Shown here: in pieces, positions 57,310-64,000 of the stretch | How positions within the stretch are numbered: position 1 is the stretch's first letter | How the letters are laid out: the number at the start of each line of letters is the position of its first letter | Source: Pseudomonas sp. MAG733B | GTDB taxonomy: Bacteria > Pseudomonadota > Gammaproteobacteria > Pseudomonadales > Pseudomonadaceae | DNA length: 64,000 nucleotides | Direction: 5' to 3' | NCBI RefSeq assembly: GCF_036884845.1 | Contig: NZ_CP145732.1 | Coordinates: 5,332,001-5,396,000 of the forward strand | Notes under the pieces: generated by a model | Database searches by the model: none | What the model saw: only the letters and a program-made list of their open reading frames with translations | Told to the model about the DNA's origin: nothing | Made by a program: the position numbers and the translations under genes

Positions 57310-59646
57310 GTGGTTCAACACCCCATGGATATCAAGTTCACCAACCGGCTGTCTTACAAGCAAGCCAAGCTTACCGTGCTGGTGGGTTTCATTCTGGGCA
57401 CGCTGCTCAGCCTGCTGCAAATAGGCATCGATTATGTCAGCGAAGACGCCTCCATCAACCGTGAAATTGTGTCTTTGCTGGAAATCAGTCACAACCCGGC
57501 CTCTCGTATCGCCTACAACATCGATGCCGAACTCGCTCAGGAACTGACCCTGGGCCTGTTGCGTTCACCGGCGATCATCGGCGCACGACTGACCGACAAC
57601 AACGGCAACGTGCTGGCCAACGTCAAGCGCCCCGGCCTGCAAAGCGGTTATCGCGTGCTCAGCGACTTGTTGTTCGGTGCCGACCGCCAGTTCGAAGACC
57701 GCCTCTATCTGGACCACTTGCCGAACGAATCCCTCGGCACGCTGCGACTGGACGTCGACACTTACTCATTCGGTTACCGTTTTCTGCGTCGCGCCGAAGT
57801 CACCTTGCTCAACGGCTTCGCCCGCAGCCTGATCCTGACCGGCCTTCTGCTGGCATTGTTCTATGTGATGCTGACCAAACCGCTGGTGCGGGTAATCCGC
57901 GAACTCAGCGGTCGCGACTCGCGCAGCATCGAACCCACTACGCTGGAATGTCCGGCCGGACACGCCAACGATGAAATCGGCGTGCTGGTGAAAGTCGCCA
58001 ATCAGCAATTCGAAAACGTCGCCACGGAAATCCAGCAGCGCCGCAATGCGGAAAACCGCCTGACCGACTACCTCAGCCAACTGGAAAACATCGTTTCGGC
58101 GCGCACCGCCGAACTCAAGGCAATCAACGCTCGCCTCAGCCAATCCAATCAGGAACTGGAAGTCGCCCGCAGCACCGCCCTTGACATGGCCGAAGCGCGC
58201 TCGGTGTTCCTGGCCAACATGAGCCACGAAATTCGGACACCGCTCAATGGCCTGCTGGGGATGATCGCGTTGTCGCTGGACGGTCCGCTGAATGCCGAAC
58301 AACAGCAACAACTGTCCATCGCCCATGACTCGGGCAAGGTGCTGGTGGAATTGCTCAACGATATTCTCGATCTGTCGAAGTTCGATGCCGGTCAGCTCGA
58401 ACTCGAACACATCCCGTTCGACCTCGGCTCACTGATCGAAGACACCGCCAACCTGCTGTCGCAGAACGCGGCGCCGAGTGTCGAACTGACCTGTCTCATC
58501 GACCCGCAGTTTCCGGCGCTGGTGCTCGGTGATCCGACCCGGGTCCGGCAGATTGTCAGCAACTTGCTATCCAACGCGCTAAAGTTCACCCGTTTCGGGC
58601 GGGTCGATGTGCGCCTGTCGACATCCGGCGACGGCGTCAGAATCGAAGTCTGCGACACGGGCATCGGCATTCCCCAGGACGCTCAGGTCAAGATCTTCCA
58701 GCCCTTCACCCAGGCCGGTGCCGGGATTACCCGGCAATTCGGCGGTACCGGGTTGGGCCTGGCCCTGACCTACAACCTCTGCGAAGCGATGCAAGGACGC
58801 CTGACCATCAGTTCGGAAGCGGGTTTCGGCAGCCAGTTCTGCGCGGAACTGCCGCTGCCCCGCCACACCCGAGCCCAGGTTCCGCCTGCGTTGCAAGGCA
58901 AGGTCCTCGCCATCACCGCCGCCAGCAGTGGCCTGGCGGAACTGCTGGGCAGCGTGTTGCCCGGTTGGGGGCTGGACTACCAGCAACGCTCGATCGACGA
59001 TCCATTGATCGGTTTGAACCCCAATGTGCTGATCACCGATTGCCCCGAATGCCTGTTCAACCTACGCCCCACCATTACTGCGCCGATTTTGCTGGTGACC
59101 GCTTACGGCAGTTTCATGCCCAGCGAACAAGCCAACGCCCTCGCCCCTTTGCAACAACAGGCCCGCCCGTTGGCACGCAATGCGCTACATCAGAATCTAC
59201 GACGTGTCCTGCAACCGGCAATCGCCACCATCAACGACGCCCCTGTCGATGCCCAAACCCCACAACGGCGTGCACGGGTGTTGCTCGTCGAGGACAACCC
59301 GGTCAATCAACTGGTAGCCAAGGGCATGCTGGGCAAACTCGGTTGCGAGGTGATTGTCGCCGCTCATGGGGTCGAGGCACTGGATCAGCTCGAAAGCAGC
59401 GAATTCGATCTGGTGTTGATGGACTGCAACATGCCGGTGATGGATGGCTATGAAGCCAGTCGGCAAATTCGCCGCAGCGGGCGCTGGCCGCAATTGCCCA
59501 TCGTCGCGCTGACCGCCAACGCCATGTCGGAAGAGCGCGAACGCTGTCGTGCGGCGGGCATGAGCGACTATCTGGCCAAACCCTTCCGCCGGGAAGAACT
59601 GGCCGCGTTGCTGGATGTGTGGTTACCCGCTACGACAGCGCCTTGA
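57310..59646 (+). CDS. sagS: Hybrid sensor kinase SagS-like
   Basis: A hybrid kinase of about 778 residues: TM1 (LTVLVGFILGTLLSLLQI), a periplasmic domain of about 140 residues, TM2 (SLILTGLLLALFYVML), a HAMP-like linker and coiled coil, HisKA with the His in [12 protein letters not shown], the ATPase (LLSNALKF, CDTGIGIP, GTGLGLALTYN), a degenerate receiver-like stretch and a C-terminal receiver (VLLVEDNPVNQLVA, Asp in LMDCNMPVMDGY). The gene order after it matches that after P. aeruginosa PA2824 (sagS), the switch for surface attachment and biofilm growth, so orthology is likely. The start is uncertain: GTG 57310 has AAGGGA upstream; ATG 57283 and 57325 are alternatives. Confidence 0.87.
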   Translation: MVQHPMDIKFTNRLSYKQAKLTVLVGFILGTLLSLLQIGIDYVSEDASINREIVSLLEISHNPASRIAYNIDAELAQELTLGLLRSPAIIGARLTDNNGNVLANVKRPGLQSGYRVLSDLLFGADRQFEDRLYLDHLPNESLGTLRLDVDTYSFGYRFLRRAEVTLLNGFARSLILTGLLLALFYVMLTKPLVRVIRELSGRDSRSIEPTTLECPAGHANDEIGVLVKVANQQFENVATEIQQRRNAENRLTDYLSQLENIVSARTAELKAINARLSQSNQELEVARSTALDMAEARSVFLANMSHEIRTPLNGLLGMIALSLDGPLNAEQQQQLSIAHDSGKVLVELLNDILDLSKFDAGQLELEHIPFDLGSLIEDTANLLSQNAAPSVELTCLIDPQFPALVLGDPTRVRQIVSNLLSNALKFTRFGRVDVRLSTSGDGVRIEVCDTGIGIPQDAQVKIFQPFTQAGAGITRQFGGTGLGLALTYNLCEAMQGRLTISSEAGFGSQFCAELPLPRHTRAQVPPALQGKVLAITAASSGLAELLGSVLPGWGLDYQQRSIDDPLIGLNPNVLITDCPECLFNLRPTITAPILLVTAYGSFMPSEQANALAPLQQQARPLARNALHQNLRRVLQPAIATINDAPVDAQTPQRRARVLLVEDNPVNQLVAKGMLGKLGCEVIVAAHGVEALDQLESSEFDLVLMDCNMPVMDGYEASRQIRRSGRWPQLPIVALTANAMSEERERCRAAGMSDYLAKPFRREELAALLDVWLPATTAP

Positions 59647-60091
59647 TTTGCCCCAACAGGTGATCCAGGCCGTCGCGCAGTTCATTCAATCGATCCAGAT
59701 CCACGCCGCTGTCGCACAGCAACCGGGCCTTCAACGGCCCGACTCGATCGCGCAACGCCAAGCCGCTGGGCGACAGGCTCAAGTGCACCTCGCGCTCATC
59801 CCGTGCCGAACGCTGACGCTGAACCAGTTGCAGTTGCTCAAGGCGTTTGAGCAACGGCGTCAGCGTGCCGGAATCCAGCGCCAGACGTTCGCCCAGCGCC
59901 TTGACGGTCGGTTGCTCCGGCGCTGATGCCTGCCACTCCCACAACACCAGCATCGCCAGGTATTGCGGGTACGTCAGGCCCAGTTGATCGAGCATCGGCT
60001 TGTAGGCCCGGATCACCGCCCGGGAAGCAGCGTACAGCTTGAAGCAGAGCTGACTGTCGAGGTTCAGCGAGTCGACGGACAAACTGTTCAT
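59630..60091 (-). CDS. ospR: MarR-family redox regulator OspR
   Basis: A 153-residue winged-helix regulator of the OhrR/OspR branch of MarR proteins. Cys16 in [20 protein letters not shown] is at the position of the peroxide-sensing Cys of OhrR. The DNA-binding part is [20 protein letters not shown] then [20 protein letters not shown]. In P. aeruginosa OspR represses the neighbouring glutathione peroxidase gene. Here the gene begins inside the gpx stop (ATGA overlap), so the regulator is co-transcribed after its target. Its 3' end overlaps the convergent sagS gene by 17 bases. Confidence 0.9.
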   Translation of the reverse strand: MNSLSVDSLNLDSQLCFKLYAASRAVIRAYKPMLDQLGLTYPQYLAMLVLWEWQASAPEQPTVKALGERLALDSGTLTPLLKRLEQLQLVQRQRSARDEREVHLSLSPSGLALRDRVGPLKARLLCDSGVDLDRLNELRDGLDHLLGQIKALS

Positions 60092-60573
60092 TTGAGCAGG
60101 GCTTCGATCTCGCTGCTCAAGTCCTGCGGCTTGGTCGCCGGAGCAAAACGCTTGACCAACTGGCCGTCCTTGCCGATCAGGAACTTGGTGAAATTCCACT
60201 TGATGCCTTGGGAACCGAGCAAGCCGGGCGCGCGTTTTTTCAGCTGCACGAACAGCGGATGAGCGCCCGTTCCGTTGACTTCGATCTTTTTGAACAGCGG
60301 GAAACTGACGCCGTAGTTCAGCTCGCAGAACTCGCTGATCGCCCCTTCGTTGCCCGGCTCCTGCTTGCCAAACTGGTTGCACGGAAAGCCCAGCACCACC
60401 AGGCCTTGATCCTTGTAGGTCTGCCACAGTTCTTCGAGGCCTTTGTACTGCGGGGTGAAACCGCATTTGCTGGCGGTGTTGACCACCAACACGGCTTTAC
60501 CGGCGAAATCGGCCAAGGTCTTTTGCTCGCCCTTGATGGTGGTGCACGGGATGCTCAGCAGATTGTCGCTCAC
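60088..60573 (-). CDS. gpx: Glutathione peroxidase-family thiol peroxidase
   Basis: A 161-residue Cys-type glutathione peroxidase fold enzyme. The peroxidatic Cys37 is in NTASKCGFTPQYKGLE; a second Cys65 lies in GFPCNQFGKQEPG; the conserved Trp-Asn is in KWNFTKFLIGKDG. Enzymes of this type usually use thioredoxin rather than glutathione. The GTG at 60573 has GGAG upstream; a longer frame to 60606 adds a non-conserved leader. It is followed by ospR in the same transcript. Confidence 0.93.
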   Translation of the reverse strand: MSDNLLSIPCTTIKGEQKTLADFAGKAVLVVNTASKCGFTPQYKGLEELWQTYKDQGLVVLGFPCNQFGKQEPGNEGAISEFCELNYGVSFPLFKKIEVNGTGAHPLFVQLKKRAPGLLGSQGIKWNFTKFLIGKDGQLVKRFAPATKPQDLSSEIEALLK

Positions 60574-60660
60574 GATGAAAGCTCCGGATTCGGGAAGATG
60601 AGCCAAACATAGCGAGCAATTGAATTGTGTGCAATTTAATTAATCAATAAACCACCCACC

Positions 60661-60728
60661 TGTAGGAGTATAGCTTGCCGGCGATTTCGCCCTTGAGATC
60701 GCCATCGCCGGCAAGCCGTACTCCTACA
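60661..60728. repeat. REP-type inverted repeat, divergent arm sequence
   Basis: Arms TGTAGGAGTATAGCTTGCCG (from 60661) and GGCAAGCCGTACTCCTACA (to 60728) pair with a few mismatches. The core differs from the other REPs of the window. It lies between gpx and msrB. Confidence 0.8.
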
Positions 60729-60733
60729 GAGGT

Positions 60734-61132
60734 TTACTCGCGAGGCACCAGGTCCAGGCACACAGAATTGATGCAGTAACGCAGACCGGTGGGTGGCGGG
60801 CCGTCCGGGAACACGTGCCCCAAGTGCGCGTCGCATTTGGCGCAGACCACTTCCGTGCGGATCATGCCGTGGCTGACATCGCGGATCTCGGTCATGGCGC
60901 TGTCGCCGATCGGCGCGTAGAAACTCGGCCAGCCGCAGCCGGAATCGAACTTGGTCTTCGAGTCGAACAGCGGTTCGTTACAGCAGATGCAGTGGTAAAC
61001 GCCATCGGTCTTGGTGGCGTTGTATTTGCCGGAGAACGGTCGTTCGGTGCCTTTGAGGCGGCACACGTTGTACTGCTCTGGATCGAGCATCGCCTTCCAT
61101 TCTTCCAGGGTTTTTTCCAACTTTTCCATCAT
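60734..61132 (-). CDS. msrB: Peptide methionine-R-sulfoxide reductase MsrB
   Basis: A 132-residue MsrB that repairs R-sulfoxide of methionine in proteins, using thioredoxin. Two zinc CxxC pairs are seen ([24 protein letters not shown]), the substrate site is [11 protein letters not shown] and the catalytic Cys is in [11 protein letters not shown] near the end. Two adjacent ATG codons at 61132 and 61129 follow GAGGTG; either may start. The frame upstream to 61243 is not family-like. Confidence 0.94.
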   Translation of the reverse strand: MMEKLEKTLEEWKAMLDPEQYNVCRLKGTERPFSGKYNATKTDGVYHCICCNEPLFDSKTKFDSGCGWPSFYAPIGDSAMTEIRDVSHGMIRTEVVCAKCDAHLGHVFPDGPPPTGLRYCINSVCLDLVPRE

Positions 61133-61355
61133 CACACCTCGGCGGCTGAAAAAGCCCGATCTGTACCTTTTCCACGGATCGGGCGGCACGTATGATTGCG
61201 CCTCGTCAAACGCCAGTCTGGCAGCCAGACCACGCGCATTCAAACGGATTTATGGATGCTGCCTCTCAAGGCGTCAGGCCTGTGTGATTACGCAGGATTC
61301 CCAGTACGGTTGTTCACGCGCCGCCTGGATCGTTCATTTTCGGGAACACATCGCC

Positions 61356-62567
61356 ATGCAGGTCAGCAAATCGAACAAGCTCGCCAACGTCTGCTACGAC
61401 ATTCGCGGCCCAGTGCTCAAGCACGCCAAACGCCTGGAAGAGGAAGGCCATCGCATCCTCAAGCTGAACATCGGCAACCCGGCGCCCTTTGGTTTCGAAG
61501 CGCCGGATGAAATCCTCCAGGACGTGATCCGAAACCTGCCGACCGCCCAGGGCTACAGTGACTCCAAAGGCCTGTTCAGCGCGCGCAAGGCCGTGATGCA
61601 GTACTACCAGCAAAAGCAGGTGGAAGGCGTCGGCATTGAAGACATCTACCTGGGCAACGGCGTTTCCGAGCTGATCGTGATGTCGATGCAGGCCCTGCTC
61701 AACAACGGCGACGAAGTGCTGGTGCCGGCTCCGGACTACCCGCTGTGGACTGCTGCGGTGAGCCTGTCCGGTGGTAATCCGGTGCACTACCTGTGCGACG
61801 AGCAAGCCAACTGGTGGCCGGACCTGGCCGACATCAAGGCCAAGATCACTCCGAACACCAAGGCGCTGGTGATCATCAACCCGAACAACCCGACCGGCGC
61901 GGTTTACTCCAAAGAAGTGCTGCTGGGCATGCTGGAACTGGCCCGCCAGCACAATCTGGTGGTGTTCTCCGACGAGATCTACGACAAGATCCTCTACGAC
62001 GATGCCGTGCACATCTGCACCGCGTCCCTGGCGCCGGACCTGCTGTGCCTGACCTTCAACGGCCTGTCCAAGTCCTATCGCGTGGCCGGTTTCCGCTCCG
62101 GATGGATCGCCATCTCTGGCCCGAAACACCACGCGCAGAGCTACATCGAAGGCATCGACATGCTGGCCAACATGCGCCTGTGCGCCAACGTGCCGAGCCA
62201 GCACGCGATCCAGACCGCATTGGGTGGCTACCAGAGCATCAACGACCTGGTGCTGCCGCAGGGCCGTCTGCTGGAACAGCGCAACCGTACCTGGGAACTG
62301 CTCAACGACATTCCGGGCGTGAGCTGCGTCAAGCCGATGGGCGCGCTGTACGCATTCCCGCGCATCGACCCGAAAGTCTGCCCGATCCACAACGACGAGA
62401 AATTCGTCCTTGACCTGCTGCTGTCCGAGAAGCTGCTGGTGGTGCAAGGCACGGCCTTCAACTGGCCATGGCCGGACCACTTCCGCGTAGTGACCCTGCC
62501 GCGCGTCGATGACCTCGACATGGCCATCGGCCGCATCGGCAACTTCCTCAAGTCCTATCGCCAGTAA
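61356..62567 (+). CDS. alaA: Alanine aminotransferase AlaA-like
   Basis: A 403-residue fold-type I PLP aminotransferase, closest in pattern to AlaA (pyruvate to L-alanine with glutamate). Seen: LKLNIGNPAPFGFEAPDEIL, VPAPDYPLWTAAVSLSGG, IINPNNPTGAVYSKEVLLGM, VVFSDEIYDKILYDD and FNGLSKSYRVAGFRSGW, whose Lys binds PLP. The conserved C-terminal Arg is in WPDHFRVVTLP. The ATG at 61356 begins the usual N-terminus (MQVSKSNKLANVCYDIRG); the frame is open to 61011 antisense to msrB, which is not coding. Confidence 0.92.
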   Translation: MQVSKSNKLANVCYDIRGPVLKHAKRLEEEGHRILKLNIGNPAPFGFEAPDEILQDVIRNLPTAQGYSDSKGLFSARKAVMQYYQQKQVEGVGIEDIYLGNGVSELIVMSMQALLNNGDEVLVPAPDYPLWTAAVSLSGGNPVHYLCDEQANWWPDLADIKAKITPNTKALVIINPNNPTGAVYSKEVLLGMLELARQHNLVVFSDEIYDKILYDDAVHICTASLAPDLLCLTFNGLSKSYRVAGFRSGWIAISGPKHHAQSYIEGIDMLANMRLCANVPSQHAIQTALGGYQSINDLVLPQGRLLEQRNRTWELLNDIPGVSCVKPMGALYAFPRIDPKVCPIHNDEKFVLDLLLSEKLLVVQGTAFNWPWPDHFRVVTLPRVDDLDMAIGRIGNFLKSYRQ

Positions 62568-62574
62568 ATGGCCT

Positions 62575-62607
62575 TCACCGTGCGATGCCAACCCATCGCA
62601 CGGTGAT
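62575..62607. terminator. Stem-loop after alaA
   Basis: Arms TCACCGTGCGATG and CATCGCACGGTGA pair perfectly over 13 bases around CCAACC. The T-run is weak (TTCATTC), so termination may be moderate. Confidence 0.7.
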
Positions 62608-62806
62608 TCATTCAGCAACACATGCTTGCGCCCTGCCGCCCCCTGACACCTCACTCCCTGATCGATAACACCTGACCTGCTCGCGTCTAACAACGACGGG
62701 GGTCGGGGCGTCCAGTGGCTTACAAACACTTCCCGCTGCACCATCGGAAAAGTCCTTCAAGCGACTAAGCTATTGCCGTAGGACACAGTTTGAAATAGTC
62801 ACCCGG

Positions 62807-62834
62807 TTGAATACCCCGGTGCAGCACCTTATAT
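62807..62834 (+). promoter_or_regulatory. Candidate sigma-32 promoter of htpX
   Basis: TTGAA at 62807-62811, then 15 bases, then CCTTATAT at 62827-62834. The sigma-32 consensus is CTTGAA, 13-15 bases, CCCCATAT. It lies about 50 bases before the htpX ATG, and HtpX is heat-induced in other bacteria. Confidence 0.4.
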
Positions 62835-62880
62835 ACCCCGCAGTACGCTACATCTTTAGCATAAGGAGATTTCTACAACC

Positions 62881-63771
62881 ATGATGCGCATCCTGCTGTT
62901 TTTGGCCACTAACCTGGCGGTCGTGCTGATTGCCAGCATCACCCTGAGCCTTTTCGGCTTCAACGGGTTCATGGCGGCCAATGGGGTTGACCTCAATCTC
63001 AATCAGCTGCTGATTTTCTGTGCGGTCTTTGGTTTCGCCGGTTCCCTGTTTTCGCTGTTCATCTCCAAGTGGATGGCGAAGATGAGCACCAGCACCCAGA
63101 TCATCACCCAGCCACGCACTCGTCACGAGCAATGGCTGCTGCAAACCGTCGAGCAACTGTCCCGCGAAGCCGGGATCAAGATGCCCGAAGTCGGGATTTT
63201 CCCGGCCTACGAAGCGAACGCCTTCGCCACCGGCTGGAACAAGAACGACGCGTTGGTCGCGGTCAGCCAGGGCTTGCTCGAACGCTTCTCGCCGGATGAA
63301 GTGAAAGCCGTTCTGGCCCACGAAATCGGCCACGTGGCCAACGGCGACATGGTGACCCTGGCGTTGATCCAGGGCGTGGTGAACACCTTCGTGATGTTCT
63401 TCGCCCGGATCATCGGCAACTTTGTCGACAAGGTGATCTTCAAGAACGAAGAAGGCCAGGGCATCGCCTACTACGTTGCGACCATCGTCGCCGAACTGGT
63501 CCTGGGTATCCTGGCCAGCGCCATCGTGATGTGGTTCTCGCGCAAACGCGAATTCCGCGCTGACGAGGCCGGTGCAAACCTGGCCGGTACCGCCGCGATG
63601 ATTGGCGCCCTGCAACGCCTGCGTGCGGAACAAGGCCTGCCGGTGCACATGCCCGACACCTTGAACGCCTTCGGCATCAACGGTGGCATCAAACAAGGGT
63701 TCGCCCGCATGTTCATGAGCCACCCGCCGCTGGAAGAGCGTATCGACGCTCTGGCTCGTCGTCGGGGCTAA
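62881..63771 (+). CDS. htpX: Membrane protease HtpX
   Basis: A 296-residue zinc metalloprotease of the inner membrane that helps degrade misfolded membrane proteins together with FtsH. Membrane segments: [40 protein letters not shown] and, after the active site, [18 protein letters not shown] and [20 protein letters not shown]. The zinc motif is [13 protein letters not shown] (first His about 147), and a third ligand Glu is in FRADEAGA. The ATG has AAGGAG 12 bases upstream. A terminator follows. Confidence 0.96.
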   Translation: MMRILLFLATNLAVVLIASITLSLFGFNGFMAANGVDLNLNQLLIFCAVFGFAGSLFSLFISKWMAKMSTSTQIITQPRTRHEQWLLQTVEQLSREAGIKMPEVGIFPAYEANAFATGWNKNDALVAVSQGLLERFSPDEVKAVLAHEIGHVANGDMVTLALIQGVVNTFVMFFARIIGNFVDKVIFKNEEGQGIAYYVATIVAELVLGILASAIVMWFSRKREFRADEAGANLAGTAAMIGALQRLRAEQGLPVHMPDTLNAFGINGGIKQGFARMFMSHPPLEERIDALARRRG

Positions 63772-63789
63772 CCAGCTCTGCTTAAATAG

Positions 63790-63820
63790 AAAAGGCCCGC
63801 AGCGATGCGGGCCTTTTTTT
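63790..63820 (+). terminator. Rho-independent terminator of htpX
   Basis: AAAAGGCCCGCA, loop GCGA, TGCGGGCC then TTTTTTT: a strong stem followed by a T-run, with an A-run on the other side for the convergent gene. Confidence 0.92.
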
Positions 63821-63851
63821 GTCTGCCGAGACCCGCACAGACAACGGTCTT

Positions 63852-64000
63852 TTAGCGAGTGGAAACCCGATACACCCGCTCCTCAAGCCGCGTGACTCCC
63901 GCCTCCAGAAACTTCCCGCTCTCGCTCAGCACATCCTGATCTTCCAGGATCTTCAGCGTCCAAGAGGCTCCGAACAACCGCTGCACTTCTTCATCGAGCA
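63852..64000 (-). CDS. tpm: Thiopurine S-methyltransferase, C-terminal part only
   Basis: The last 48 codons or so of a minus-strand gene that continues past the window. The visible end reads LDEEVQRLFGASWTLKILED, then ends ERVYRVSTR. This fits the C-terminus of bacterial thiopurine methyltransferases (Tpm), which also methylate tellurite and selenite; in P. aeruginosa tpm (PA2832) lies close to htpX, from memory. With so little sequence the call is moderate. Confidence 0.6.
   Translation of the reverse strand, partial: LDEEVQRLFGASWTLKILEDQDVLSESGKFLEAGVTRLEERVYRVSTR

Larger units (their letters stand above)
62568..62880. other. Intergenic region with terminator and htpX promoter
   Basis: About 310 bases. 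It holds the stem-loop at 62575-62607 and the candidate heat-shock promoter at 62807-62834. Nothing else was recognised. Confidence 0.5.

Overview
The window is chromosomal DNA of a fluorescent Pseudomonas (P. fluorescens group). The evidence is the content and order of known Pseudomonas loci: the pyoverdine NRPS gene pvdL beside the sigma-factor gene pvdS, an acyclic-terpene (atu) operon, and a block sagS-ospR-gpx-msrB-alaA-htpX that, as I recall, matches the order around PA2824-PA2830 in P. aeruginosa. Several families of short inverted REP elements, typical of this group, sit between genes. GC content is high, except in the promoter regions near 33.1-34.3 kb and 48.3-48.5 kb. All names come from reading motifs and context; no database search was run.

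Layout. 0-4.7 kb: part of a type VI secretion (T6SS) effector locus, with a DUF4123 adaptor (cut by the window edge), two near-duplicate lipoproteins that are probable immunity proteins, a stub of a lost lipase gene, and an intact class 3 lipase effector. 4.9-19.9 kb: pyoverdine genes, namely pvdL (minus strand, about 13 kb), pvdS (plus strand, with a Fur box) and a siderophore acetyltransferase with its own PvdS-type promoter. 20-30 kb: a periplasmic solute-binding protein, then the atu locus (atuR divergent from atuABCDEF) for citronellol/geraniol-type terpene catabolism. 30-33.9 kb: exonuclease, ppnP, a MOSC protein, a CheV protein and an unknown helical protein. 34.3-36.8 kb: a NarL-type two-component pair and a YegS-like lipid kinase. 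37.2-39.9 kb: a small membrane protein and molybdenum cofactor genes (moeA, moaB, mobA). 39.9-43.7 kb: small envelope proteins, an RluA-type pseudouridine synthase, a glutaredoxin-like protein and an ammonium transporter. 44-47.7 kb: a YqjD/YqjE/YqjK-like membrane trio, an EAL protein and dgt. 47.9-55.8 kb: a signalling island with a receiver-only protein, a BvgA/EvgA-like regulator, a BvgS-like phosphorelay kinase and an HD-GYP protein with an unusual insertion. 55.8-64 kb: redox repair (free-methionine-R-sulfoxide reductase, Gpx, MsrB, OspR), sagS, alaA, htpX and the 3' end of tpm.

How the parts work together. Iron starvation would relieve Fur at pvdS; PvdS would then drive pvdL and the acetyltransferase from the IS-box promoters found here, which suggests a pyoverdine carrying acetylated hydroxyornithine. 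AtuR would repress the terpene operon through two related operators in the atuR-atuA gap. The 47.9-55.8 kb block and the EAL gene point to cyclic-di-GMP control of lifestyle next to a BvgS-type sensor. The least ordinary items are the partly duplicated lipase/immunity module, the HD-GYP domain with about 160 extra residues, and the BvgA-like palindrome upstream of the BvgA-like regulator.
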